The position numbers were made by a program, and so were the translations under genes. 55,357 nucleotides of DNA, taken from a virus. Positions 34,296 through 40,620 of this stretch are shown here, one piece after another (the stretch's first letter is position 1; each line of letters starts with the position of its first letter). Where the stretch lies: the IMG/VR virus record IMGVR_UViG_3300030110_000758, positions 1-55,357 of that record; one strand, written 5' to 3'. The notes under the pieces were generated by a model. That model ran no database searches, was not told the DNA's origin, and was given only the letters and a program-made list of their open reading frames with translations.

Positions 34296-34540
34296 GTTAC
34301 TTTCCTGTAGGATCTGGTTTTTTTTGCGATCTTCTTAGGTTGAGCCACAAACTGCTTACCTGCCTTAGTGCCTTTTCGTTTAGCTCTGGTTGTAGCGGCG
34401 TACTCAGCATCGCTAAGAGACTTAATAGCTTTAGCAGGTAAATACCGCTCACCAGTTTTAGAACTAGGCTTCCCACTCTTCGTGCGCCAATCTTGCTTTG
34501 TCCATGACTTTAGACTTTTTTGAGATTTTTTTAGGGCCAT
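34292..34540 (-). CDS. Basic protein of the DUF5872 type, 82 aa
   Basis: Strongly basic (about one third Lys/Arg) with S-L-K-S-W-T-K-Q-D-W-R-T-K-S-G-K-P-S near the start and G-E-R-Y-L-P-A-K-A-I-K-S-L-S in the centre, a pattern I associate with DUF5872 proteins of marine phages and bacteria. The charge suggests nucleic-acid binding. Start and stop are coupled to neighbours: the previous 24-codon frame ends one base before its ATG and its stop overlaps the small terminase gene by four bases. Confidence 0.72.
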   Translation of the reverse strand: MALKKSQKSLKSWTKQDWRTKSGKPSSKTGERYLPAKAIKSLSDAEYAATTRAKRKGTKAGKQFVAQPKKIAKKTRSYRKVT

Positions 34541-34615
34541 CTAACAACAATCACACTCTGGATTACATTTACGATTTATTAACGAACACCATAGTCTTTT
34601 AAGATATCGTTTCAT
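34541..34615 (-). CDS. Microprotein with Cys-rich tail, 24 aa
   Basis: Starts at ATG 34615, overlapping the stop of the preceding gene (ATGA), and stops at 34541, immediately before the next ATG at 34540. The peptide is basic at the N-terminus (M-K-R-Y-L-K-R-L-W) and ends with C-N-P-E-C-D-C-C, five Cys in all counting that in W-C-S-L. The exact fit between two genes is what argues for translation; the function is unknown and the length makes this uncertain. Confidence 0.5.
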   Translation of the reverse strand: MKRYLKRLWCSLINRKCNPECDCC

Positions 34616-34791
34616 TTGTATCCTCCCCCTGCTTTTTTGTAGGCAGAGGCCAGCATTTGAGCTTTTCTAGCTGACCACTGCCCCGGTTTACCGCCCTTGC
34701 TCCCTGCTTTTATTCTAGAGAACTGTCGTTTACGCATGGCTGGCTTAGTGTAGTTTCCAGCTTTATTTACTGTAGATTTAGATTTAGCCAT
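34612..34791 (-). CDS. Small basic protein of the DUF6321 type, 59 aa
   Basis: Good ribosome site (AGGAGG) before ATG 34791. The protein reads K-S-T-V-N-K-A-G-N-Y-T-K-P-x-M-R-K-R near the start, then G-G-K-P-G-Q-W-S-A-R-K-A-Q-M-L-A and ends K-K-A-G-G-G-Y-K. I recall this pattern from the DUF6321 family, common in marine phages and some bacteria. It is very basic and likely binds nucleic acid or packs in the virion; no function has been shown that I know of. Confidence 0.75.
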   Translation of the reverse strand: MAKSKSTVNKAGNYTKPAMRKRQFSRIKAGSKGGKPGQWSARKAQMLASAYKKAGGGYK

Positions 34792-34803
34792 GCGTAATTC
34801 CTC

Positions 34804-35106
34804 CTATGACAAAACTACACGAACAACTGTACTAGAACTTTCAGCACGTCTATAGTTTAAGATAGTAGAGTTACCTACTGCTTTAGGAACTATAAAACTG
34901 TGTGCTCCTGCAGGTAACTCTATATCGTTATCATCTACATCAGCTTCTGCAGAGCCAAAGTTTATATCTAGCTTGTGACTAGTTTCTATAAACACTACAC
35001 TGGCGTTAGTACAGTCTACGTGTGTTGTATTGGTGTTACTAAGGGTGACAGCAGTTTGTACTGTCCACCCCAAGTTTTCGCCTATTAGACCAACTTGATC
35101 AACCAT
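34804..35106 (-). CDS. Beta-rich protein, possible virion decoration, 100 aa
   Basis: A short beta-rich protein (V-F-I-E-T-S-H-K-L-D-I-N-F-G; I-E-L-P-A-G-A-H-S-F-I-V-P-K) lacking Lys/Arg clusters or membrane segments. In style it resembles the larger beta-rich protein encoded just upstream and the presumed decoration protein after the capsid gene. I do not recognise a family; a surface or spike role is only an inference. Confidence 0.55.
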   Translation of the reverse strand: MVDQVGLIGENLGWTVQTAVTLSNTNTTHVDCTNASVVFIETSHKLDINFGSAEADVDDNDIELPAGAHSFIVPKAVGNSTILNYRRAESSSTVVRVVLS

Positions 35107-35121
35107 TGGTTAACTCCTAAC

Positions 35122-35625
35122 TTATGTAAACGGAGTAACTATCGCACCATCACCAATAGTGTGTCCTGAGACTACCCATTTAGAATCTGTAATACATACG
35201 TACTTAATCATGCCGCCAAGTAGTCGGCCTTTACCGTCTGCATCCATTACAATCTGATGGTCTGCTGCTGCAGGTTTAGAGAAACCACAGTTTTCTACAC
35301 CATCATCTAAGTCATTTACAGTGATATCTGTATCAACCATAGTCAGCACACCTTGCAGTGTATCTGATGCTGAGTCTGCATTGATTGTCAGTGTTCCTGT
35401 AAATGTTGTTCCTATATGAAACTCATACATTAAACCTGCTGCGGCTGTAGGTAGTGTAATAGTAATACCACCTGCACGATTAAGGGTAAAGATTGTACCT
35501 GACTCTGCTGCAGTTACTAGTTTAGTAGAATCAGTAATACTAGTTACTACTTGTTTCATAGTTGTGAAGGTAAGTGGAGATTCGTAAACCTCAATACCTT
35601 CTTGTCTTGTTGCTGTTAGTGACAT
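35122..35625 (-). CDS. Beta-rich virion-type protein, 167 aa
   Basis: The sequence alternates short beta strands (T-I-F-T-L-N-R-A-G-G-I-T-I-T-L-P-T-A-A-A-G-L), a pattern found in small phage surface and fibre-associated proteins in which the G-x-T-(I/V)-T-L-P unit recurs. The C-terminal part contains W-V-V-S-G-H-T-I-G-D-G. No transmembrane region. It overlaps the next upstream gene by one base (TAATG). Function unknown; structural role likely from composition and location in the late arm. Confidence 0.6.
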   Translation of the reverse strand: MSLTATRQEGIEVYESPLTFTTMKQVVTSITDSTKLVTAAESGTIFTLNRAGGITITLPTAAAGLMYEFHIGTTFTGTLTINADSASDTLQGVLTMVDTDITVNDLDDGVENCGFSKPAAADHQIVMDADGKGRLLGGMIKYVCITDSKWVVSGHTIGDGAIVTPFT

Positions 35626-36098
35626 TATTTATTCCCCTTATTATAGAACATACCTGATTTACGATAGTCTGTCTTGCCATTGCTTACTAGACCACCACGA
35701 TTTTTAAAACCCATCTTATTACGTACTTCTGTAGGTAGTTTTTTTAAACCTTTACCTTCATCTCCTGCAGGCGGTTCTTTTAGTTTACCACCTTTAAACA
35801 TGCCTTTAGTTGTAGGCATATCTTTTTCTTTATTAGGCGTACCTTGAGGTAATGGTCTTTGTGTTTGTTGTGCGTCCATCATACCTTGTTGACGTTGCAT
35901 ATCAGCAGCCGTAGGATTATACATAGGCTGTATAGGATTAATAATGCCGCCTACTTGTTTATTCTTGCCCATGCTTTTCTCCACTCCCTTTATAGTTCCC
36001 TTATTACGGGAGGCATAAAACACAGCCTCCCCTTCTTTAGGACCATACTGCTCTTTCATAGAGCGCATTATCTTTTTACCTTTTTTAGTTAAAGGCAT
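35625..36098 (-). CDS. Basic, disordered marine-phage protein, 157 aa
   Basis: Starts M-P-L-T-K-K-G-K-K-I-M-R-S-M-K-E-Q-Y-G and F-Y-A-S-R-N-K-G, a signature I have seen in many marine phage proteins without known function. The middle is Gln/Pro/Met-rich and disordered; the end (N-R-G-G-L-V-S-N-G-K-T-D-Y-R-K-S-G-M-F-Y) is a second short conserved block. The high charge fits a DNA- or capsid-binding virion protein. Confidence 0.65.
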   Translation of the reverse strand: MPLTKKGKKIMRSMKEQYGPKEGEAVFYASRNKGTIKGVEKSMGKNKQVGGIINPIQPMYNPTAADMQRQQGMMDAQQTQRPLPQGTPNKEKDMPTTKGMFKGGKLKEPPAGDEGKGLKKLPTEVRNKMGFKNRGGLVSNGKTDYRKSGMFYNKGNK

Positions 36099-36102
36099 AG
36101 CA

Positions 36103-36327
36103 TTACATCTTAGTTAACTTGTAGCCTTTGGCTTTAGCTGCAGAACGCATTTGACTCATAGTCATACCTGTTGCTCCACCCTTGGCATAACCTTTTTTCA
36201 TCTTACCGCCACGAGCCATACCTGGCTTCTTTTTCATGGTCATACCACCTTTAGCCATCTTCTTTTTCTTAGCCATAGCTCCACCACGAGCCATACCTTT
36301 TTTCTTCATCTTTCCATGCATTGCCAT
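36103..36327 (-). CDS. Low-complexity Lys/Met/Gly-rich basic protein, 74 aa
   Basis: Almost the whole protein consists of Lys, Met, Gly and Ala, with repeated M-A-R-G-G, M-A-K-G-G and Y-A-K-G-G units separated by runs of Lys (K-K-K-K-M, M-K-K-K-P). The end (T-M-S-Q-M-R-S-A-A-K-A-K-G-Y-K-L-T-K-M) is helical. Such composition suggests DNA condensation inside the head, much as for protamine-like proteins, but that is an inference. The adjacent ribosome site (AAGGAG) before ATG 36327 supports expression. Confidence 0.65.
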   Translation of the reverse strand: MAMHGKMKKKGMARGGAMAKKKKMAKGGMTMKKKPGMARGGKMKKGYAKGGATGMTMSQMRSAAKAKGYKLTKM

Positions 36328-36332
36328 AGCAA

Positions 36333-37013
36333 CTACTCCTTATCACTGTATAGATTGTTAAACACTCGTTGCGTATCCCAAACGTATTCTACGTCTTGCT
36401 TAGAGTGAAATATGTTTTGGTTTGGCCTAAAGTCAGGAGCACCTTCTCCTGTTTCAAACCAAGCGGGGTGAGTTACTCTCACTCTGTTGTTGGGCAACGC
36501 AACTATGTTACCAGTATATTCTCCTGCATCTAACAACTCCAATACATGTGATTGTTTGTGTTGGGCAGGATCATCTGCTACTTCGCTATCTGTATAATCA
36601 ACTGTAAAATAATATTTGCAAGGATAAAACTCATTATCAATCTTTGCTATCCAAGGCGCTGGGGTTGCTCTGTTAAGTACGTAAACAGAGTGATGATGTG
36701 ACATACAATCCCAAGGTTGAGCCATGTACGGTGGTAATTCAGTAGGCCAACCTTCTAACGGAGTATCAGCTACAAGGGCAGTAAGGGGCATTCTAGCCCA
36801 CATAGCTCCTCCGTGAACGTTGAGGTCTTCGTCCGATCCATCGAACTCGCATCCTGTAAATATAACTTGGAAACTGAGAGTCCTGTTGGGCATGGTTGTT
36901 ACTGCTATTACCATGCAGTGGAGAAACTCTCCGTGATATTCTTCTAAGTTCTTTGTGTATTCTCTTCTTACCCATGCTTTAAAATAAGGTATGTTACTTT
37001 GAAGATACGGCAT
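36333..37013 (-). CDS. Conserved-looking phage protein of unknown function, 226 aa
   Basis: A mixed alpha/beta protein rich in aromatic residues (W-V-R-R-E-Y-T; P-W-D-C-M-S-H-H-H-S-V-Y-V-L; Y-P-C-K-Y-Y-F-T-V-D-Y-T) with a His cluster near residue 107 that could bind metal. There is no signal peptide or membrane segment. It lies among small basic proteins at the start of the late arm. I associate its general look with proteins of marine podoviruses but cannot give a family or function. Confidence 0.65.
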   Translation of the reverse strand: MPYLQSNIPYFKAWVRREYTKNLEEYHGEFLHCMVIAVTTMPNRTLSFQVIFTGCEFDGSDEDLNVHGGAMWARMPLTALVADTPLEGWPTELPPYMAQPWDCMSHHHSVYVLNRATPAPWIAKIDNEFYPCKYYFTVDYTDSEVADDPAQHKQSHVLELLDAGEYTGNIVALPNNRVRVTHPAWFETGEGAPDFRPNQNIFHSKQDVEYVWDTQRVFNNLYSDKE

Positions 37014-37296
37014 CTCTTTCCTTTCGCAATCTTTCTTTAGCCTTTTTAGCTATCTGAACAACTTCTGTCTTACCCATTACTTTAGCACGTTGTTCCATAA
37101 CTGTCAAGATCTGAATTTTTCTTGCGAAAGGTTTTCCTGATTTTCGTACTCTTGCAACAGTTTCTCTTGCATCCTTTGTTGTTGCGAACTTTATTGGTAC
37201 AGTATCTTTAGGGTTTTCGTCTGTGTATAACCTACGCCCTGACCCTTTAGGTTTCTTACCTGTGCCTACTTTAGGATCTTTTTTCTTTTTAGTCAT
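36994..37296 (-). CDS. Small basic protein of unknown function, 100 aa
   Basis: Begins with a very basic, disordered K-K-K-K-D-P-K-V-G-T-G-K-K-P-K-G-S-G-R-R-L-Y-T-D-E-N-P-K-D-T-V and continues with a helical domain (T-V-A-R-V-R-K-S-G-K-P-F-A-R-K-I-Q-I-L-T-V-M-E-Q-R-A-K-V-M-G). This looks like a family common in marine phages, probably nucleic-acid binding, without a known role. It overlaps its neighbours by 20 and 4 bases. Confidence 0.68.
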   Translation of the reverse strand: MTKKKKDPKVGTGKKPKGSGRRLYTDENPKDTVPIKFATTKDARETVARVRKSGKPFARKIQILTVMEQRAKVMGKTEVVQIAKKAKERLRKERDAVSSK

Positions 37297-37553
37297 GCTA
37301 CTACAAAATCTACTATCTGACCAGTAGGAGTACGCAGCTTGTTAGGATCTGGATAGTAAGCAAACTTTTGATTAACTAACTTAAGATCCTCTACTGGTGT
37401 ATTAGGAGTTATTTTAGTTGGCTCTTTTTGAGCATCTATCTTTTCTTCTTCGTTAGCTTTAGTCGATCTGTTCTTATCCCGTGACTCAAATACAATATTA
37501 TCGTGTGTATGAAAAGGCATACTAGGTAAAGGTAGATGACTAATCAAAGTCAT
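37293..37553 (-). CDS. Small protein of unknown function, 86 aa
   Basis: Hydrophilic, Pro/Lys/Glu-rich, with a short hydrophobic N-terminus (L-I-S-H-L-P-L-P-S-M-P-F) and a C-terminal block P-D-P-N-K-L-R-T-P-T-G-Q-I-V-D-F-V-V. The central part is predicted to be disordered. It overlaps the next gene by four bases. I recognise no family. Confidence 0.55.
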   Translation of the reverse strand: MTLISHLPLPSMPFHTHDNIVFESRDKNRSTKANEEEKIDAQKEPTKITPNTPVEDLKLVNQKFAYYPDPNKLRTPTGQIVDFVVA

Positions 37554-37556
37554 AAG

Positions 37557-37775
37557 TTAAAGTTTCCAAGAACGCAAGTAAAAAGTAAAATTGTTTGGGT
37601 TCCAGCCTTGCTTTACGCAAGCATCTTTCCAAACATTGTACTTTTCTACAGCCACATCTTTAGCTTTTATAAAATCTTCGTAGGCCTTATCAACTTCACC
37701 GTAACGTAAGTTGTTTAGCTCTTGTTGTTTTTCTTCAATCTCTTTTTGAAGTTTTTCTTCTTGTGTCATTTCCAT
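37557..37775 (-). CDS. Small coiled-coil protein, 72 aa
   Basis: The first 40 residues are charged helix with coiled-coil character (E-E-K-L-Q-K-E-I-E-E-K-Q-Q-E-L-N-N-L). The end, G-W-N-P-N-N-F-T-F-Y-L-R-S-W-K-L, is aromatic. It overlaps the 3' end of the 41-codon membrane microprotein frame upstream by about 40 bases in a different frame. Function unknown. Confidence 0.55.
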   Translation of the reverse strand: MEMTQEEKLQKEIEEKQQELNNLRYGEVDKAYEDFIKAKDVAVEKYNVWKDACVKQGWNPNNFTFYLRSWKL

Positions 37776-37860
37776 TTTTCTTTCTTACCTTATTTTTAAT
37801 CCACATAAAAAGACTACTTAAAGTCAGAGCTGCGGAGACTATGTTTAAGAATGGTCCCAT
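37735..37860 (-). CDS. Membrane microprotein, 41 aa
   Basis: ATG 37860 shares its A with the TAA stop of the upstream gene (TAATG), a coupling used throughout this genome. Residues 3-21 are hydrophobic (F-L-N-I-V-S-A-A-L-T-L-S-S-L-F-M-W-I), followed by a strongly basic tail (K-N-K-V-R-K-K-N-G-N-D-T-R-R-K). A single pass with a positive cytoplasmic tail could be a lysis regulator or membrane-remodelling peptide, but this is unproven. Confidence 0.5.
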   Translation of the reverse strand: MGPFLNIVSAALTLSSLFMWIKNKVRKKNGNDTRRKTSKRD

Positions 37861-38144
37861 TACCAAGCTTTACATGACCAGTAACGTGCAGTAAACTTGT
37901 CTTTAGCTGTGTCACAGTTGTGTCTAGCTCTAAAGTTCTTACGAGCACCAGGGTTATCTTTACGAATTGGCATATCAGGATCACCAAAGCGTACAACCTT
38001 TACCTGATCACCCTTCTTAGCTAACACGGCTGACTTCTTAGCTTCACCTGATAGGCGTTTTGGTTTGTTATAACCAGGGTATGTTTCACCACGGTACTTT
38101 AACTTACCACTAGGTAGTCGTTCTACATCTTTAGTTGTAGCCAT
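37860..38144 (-). CDS. Basic conserved-looking phage protein, 94 aa
   Basis: I start at ATG 38144; the frame extends 16 codons upstream without a ribosome site and into the previous gene. The sequence has K-D-V-E-R-L-P-S-G-K-L-K-Y-R-G-E-T-Y-P-G-Y-N-K-P, then K-K-G-D-Q-V-K-V-V-R-F-G-D-P-D-M, and ends A-R-H-N-C-D-T-A-K-D-K-F-T-A-R-Y-W-S-C-K-A-W. The two Cys and the last His could bind a metal. Proteins with this ending occur widely in marine phages; the role is not known to me. Confidence 0.7.
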   Translation of the reverse strand: MATTKDVERLPSGKLKYRGETYPGYNKPKRLSGEAKKSAVLAKKGDQVKVVRFGDPDMPIRKDNPGARKNFRARHNCDTAKDKFTARYWSCKAW

Positions 38145-38157
38145 AGTAGTTAAACTT

Positions 38158-38355
38158 TCAAGTTTGCTTTTCAGGTTTAGGCATTTCCACACATTTACCT
38201 AGTACAAAGGAACTAGGTGTAGGCTTACTAGCGTTTAACACGTTCATTTGTGTAGCTAAACTGGAAACACATGTATCCATTGTAGGGTACAAAACTTGGT
38301 CTGACGCTACTTTATAACCACTATCCATAAACATTACAAATACTATTACAAACAT
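38158..38355 (-). CDS. Small exported two-cysteine protein, 65 aa
   Basis: Residues 1-12 are hydrophobic (F-V-I-V-F-V-M-F-M) followed by polar sequence with two Cys, M-D-T-C-V-S-S-L and L-G-K-C-V-E-M-P, about 25 residues apart. The same design is seen at 2908-3099 and 47846-48118 on the other strand, so I treat the three as a family. The short hydrophobic start suggests export or membrane anchoring with one disulfide. TAATG coupling to the gene upstream. Confidence 0.6.
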   Translation of the reverse strand: MFVIVFVMFMDSGYKVASDQVLYPTMDTCVSSLATQMNVLNASKPTPSSFVLGKCVEMPKPEKQT

Positions 38356-38612
38356 TATTCATACTTTCTTTTTCTATCTGGATCTAAAACCTCATTTGAC
38401 TCTAAGTAACCCTCTAAGTACATTGCACGTTCAACATGATCCAGTGTATATTTTTTTCCTGTACGATTATAAATAGCCTCACGAACATAGAACACATCTG
38501 ACTTAGGTATGTGTACTTTGTTTAGAAAACGTGTGTCTTCTGATGCTAAAGCCTCATAAAAGTCTTCAATTACGGACTCACTTGCATATAGTTGTACCTT
38601 TTTTTTGTACAT
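38355..38612 (-). CDS. First gene of the leftward arm, 85-aa protein of unknown function
   Basis: I choose ATG 38612; a TTG six bases upstream is also possible. The protein is charged and mostly helical, with V-F-Y-V-R-E-A-I-Y-N-R-T-G-K-K-Y-T-L-D-H and A-M-Y-L-E-G-Y-L, a pattern I have met in small marine phage proteins. Being first behind the leftward promoter, it may be made earliest among late genes and could be regulatory, but no DNA-binding motif is clear. Confidence 0.65.
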   Translation of the reverse strand: MYKKKVQLYASESVIEDFYEALASEDTRFLNKVHIPKSDVFYVREAIYNRTGKKYTLDHVERAMYLEGYLESNEVLDPDRKRKYE

Positions 38613-38645
38613 TGTCAAGTCTTTATTTATAAAAAAGTAAAAAAA

Positions 38646-38719
38646 TACTACAAACGTCTAGATGTACATGAGGGAGAGGAGACACAGATGGAGTTTGTAC
38701 TCTCTAAACGCTTGTAGTA
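38646..38719 (-). terminator. Leader hairpin with T tract (attenuator or small RNA terminator)
   Basis: An imperfect inverted repeat pairs 38646-38667 with 38697-38719 (about 19 of 22 positions) around a 29-base loop. Read leftward, the stem is followed at once by seven T's (38639-38645 side) and a second T-rich run, as in an intrinsic terminator. It lies in the leader of the leftward promoter, about 40 bases after the predicted start of transcription, so it could stop most transcripts or make a short RNA of about 125 bases. Confidence 0.65.
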
Positions 38720-38725
38720 CTTTAA

Positions 38726-38885
38726 GTTTAACTACAAGTTATTATTATTATAGTAGTTATGTAATTATAATAGCATGTGTTAAGTTATATGTCAATAGTT
38801 AATTTATATTTATTTATATTATTAATAGTTTAACTATAAGTTGTACTATCCTATGTCCAATTTCTTATATTTTAACTATAAAGTT
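38726..38885. repeat. Three palindromic operator-like repeats
   Basis: GTTTAACTACAAGTT (38726-38740), GTTTAACTATAAGTT (38828-38842) and TTTAACTATAAAGTT (38871-38885) share an AACT...AGTT palindrome. They flank the leftward promoter, one just downstream of its start and two upstream of its -35 box, as expected for binding sites of a regulator or an initiator protein. Confidence 0.6.
38767..38795 (-). promoter_or_regulatory. Leftward sigma70-type promoter of the late arm
   Basis: On the minus strand TTGACA (38790-38795), a 17-base spacer and TATTAT (38767-38772). This is near consensus in both boxes and spacing. Transcription would start near 38760 and run through the leader hairpin into the genes below 38612. 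Confidence 0.8.
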
Positions 38886-39269
38886 TAACTTAGCTGCTAC
38901 TGCTACGCAGTTATACATAAAAAAACACCTCTGTCAAGTAGTGACGTTACGTAACTTTACTAATGTTTCTTTAATAATTTACCTTTATAGATAAACACCA
39001 GTATCTGTATACAATATATAGTGTTCTAAAAGTAAAAACCCCGTGTGTTGCAGTGTGTGTATACATATACGCTATACCCCCAGGTGGCCCTCGCCTGACC
39101 CTATGCTGCCCCAATGTCTATTTGCGGCATTTCATAGAGCAAAAACGACACAATAAAACTATAAACAGATACTAAACAAAGTTTTACGCTGCCAAACTAT
39201 TGTTTTTATTACGTTTTATTACAGATAAGGTATCTGTACACGTAGGCTATATAGGAATAATGCGTATTT

Positions 39270-39297
39270 TTGACCAAGTAGTCAGCTTTTCTATAGT
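39270..39297 (+). promoter_or_regulatory. Rightward sigma70-type promoter
   Basis: TTGACC (39270-39275), a 16-base spacer and TATAGT (39292-39297), each box one base from consensus. It would start the rightward arm near 39304, about 310 bases before the first gene. Because no phage RNA polymerase gene is visible, use of the host polymerase is expected. Confidence 0.65.
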
Positions 39298-39613
39298 GGA
39301 TGCACAACTTAGAACGAACCAGGAACAAACGCAGCTTTTAGAACAACACGAGAACATTACAAGTACATCCCCCTGCCATGTTGCACAGATATACCCCAAG
39401 CTTTTTTTGCCATTATAATGTATTATCCTTTTGGGCTGATTCGTTTCCAATAGTATAGTTTTTTCTTTCTTTGGTAAAACATCAGCAATCTTACCTCAAA
39501 AGTTTTTTTAAATGTCTTTTATTTCCAATGCTTTATGAGAAAGTTATTTTTTTTCTTGCAATCTGTTTTTGCTTATGTCTTAACTTATGGAAAGCAAAAC
39601 GAAAGGAAAACCA

Positions 39614-39820
39614 ATGTTTGACAATGAAATGAGAAAAAATCTAATTAGGTCTCTTATCCGTACCTACTATCAATTTGAGCTTAACGAAGAGCACCACGAG
39701 CCAACTTTTCAAACATATGAAAGACTAGAATTTGAAATGCGTAGATTAATGACGGAAGACGAGTATCAGATATTCTTTGATTGCAATGAATTTCAAGGTG
39801 AGCACTACGCTTTTATTTAA
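39614..39820 (+). CDS. First gene of the rightward arm, 68-aa acidic protein of unknown function
   Basis: I start at ATG 39614, preceded by AAAGGAAAA; an ATG nine codons upstream lacks a ribosome site. The protein is helical and rich in Glu and aromatic residues (R-S-L-I-R-T-Y-Y-Q-F-E-L-N-E-E-H-H-E-P; M-T-E-D-E-Y-Q-I-F-F-D). Its position directly behind the rightward promoter suggests an immediate-early product that may act on the host. No family is recognised. Confidence 0.65.
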   Translation: MFDNEMRKNLIRSLIRTYYQFELNEEHHEPTFQTYERLEFEMRRLMTEDEYQIFFDCNEFQGEHYAFI

Positions 39821-39824
39821 TAAC

Positions 39825-40452
39825 TTGACTCTCTCTTCTAGGTGTGCAACGGTACACCTATGACGGAGAGTCAAACGCAAAGAGTAGCCCTAGTGCCTCG
39901 ATCCTTTGCTTTGACCGTTACAAGCTCGCAGGTGTGATCTAGTCCTGCATTGGTAAGGTGAGACATATGAGCCACTAAACCACAGACTAAAATAAAACTT
40001 GACTACAGAACGACTAAATGCAAGACTGAATACAGAACGAAACAAGCCCTAGAGTAAAGGGAAAGAAAACATAAAAGTATCGTATAGCCAAGCTATTGCA
40101 GAACATCGTGATACAGCTTGGATGCGTTCCAACCTAACGGATTGAGCTTTGTGTAATTTTTCCTAGAACGGTTCTACTCTCGCTGACTAAATGATCCGCT
40201 TAAAGAACGGACTATTGAAGAAACCCGATAGGCGCATTGCGTCTTTGAGCAAGGGTGGATAGCAAATAATTGTTGATGCGATAACGTCAAGCTCAACTCA
40301 AGAACGGTAAAATACATCAGTCCGTCTACAGGATGTCTGTGGATGTCTTTTGTTTGGACACAGCCAAGATAACTGCGGCCAACCGCAGCTTATGCTTGAC
40401 ATATGGTTTTGGCTGTGTCTTACTGAATACATCTAATATGGAGTGAGACACA
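39825..40452 (+). ncRNA. Candidate structured non-coding RNA region
   Basis: This 630-base gap has no reading frame of 60 codons on either strand, looks richer in G+C than the AT-rich DNA around it, and shows multiple strong pairings. They include: TTGACTCTC/GAGAGTCAA (39825-39833/39866-39874) enclosing TAGGTGT/ACACCTA; an interleaved pair GTATC/GATAC (40077-40081/40110-40114) with CCAAGCT/AGCTTGG (40088-40094/40115-40121), which would be a pseudoknot; and GACACAGCCAA/TTGGCTGTGTC (40357-40367/40409-40419) enclosing CTGCGG-CCAA-CCGCAG. Several smaller hairpins lie between. It follows the first rightward gene. Whether it is one RNA, a leader or a decayed region is not known. Confidence 0.5.
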
Positions 40453-40614
40453 ATGACACTATATACACTACCCCATAAATTCACCGTACATCGTTCTAAA
40501 ATAGATGGAACTAGCTTTGTTCTAATGTGTAACGGTAATTTTGTTTCTTGTGCAGAAACGCTAGATGATATTTTTATCGCCTATGGTAATCAATTGAAAT
40601 ATGCAAAAGGGTAA
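40453..40614 (+). CDS. Small protein of unknown function, 53 aa
   Basis: ATG 40453 lies behind GGAGTGAGACACA and the frame stops at TAA 40612-40614, just before the Gp88 gene, whose start has the same AGACACA context. The protein looks like a small beta-rich domain (F-T-V-H-R-S-K-I-D-G-T-S-F-V-L-M-C-N-G-N-F-V) with a helical end. This resembles a tiny single-domain phage protein, but I know no family. Confidence 0.65.
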   Translation: MTLYTLPHKFTVHRSKIDGTSFVLMCNGNFVSCAETLDDIFIAYGNQLKYAKG

Positions 40615-40620
40615 GACACA

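Larger units (their letters stand above)
38613..39613. other. Divergent control region, possible replication origin
   Basis: About 1 kb without credible genes separates the two arms. From left to right it holds a hairpin with a T tract on the minus strand, a strong leftward promoter, three palindromic AACT-n3/4-AGTT sites, an AT-rich stretch, a short GC-richer island (about 39038-39130), a rightward promoter and an AT-rich leader. Being the only large AT-rich gap between diverging transcription units, it is also the best candidate for an origin, but I see no known origin motif. Confidence 0.75.

Noticed and set aside
39200-39450. Overlapping frames of about 70 codons on both strands in the control region
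   Set aside because: The two frames cover each other, neither has a ribosome site, and the rightward promoter lies within them.
40396-40424. TTGACA upstream of the 53-residue gene
   Set aside because: At 17-18 bases there is only CTTACT, a weak -10, and the sequence is inside the 11-bp stem, which explains its conservation-like look better.
40333-40446. A 37-codon rightward frame, and shorter ones at 39859 and about 40190, inside the structured region
   Set aside because: The frame lies across the strong stem at 40357-40419; composition is not protein-like and ribosome sites are poor. A real peptide is not excluded.
39821-40452. Search for tRNA genes in the gene-free region
   Set aside because: I found no T-loop GTTCRANNC pattern with matching acceptor and anticodon arms here or in the control region.
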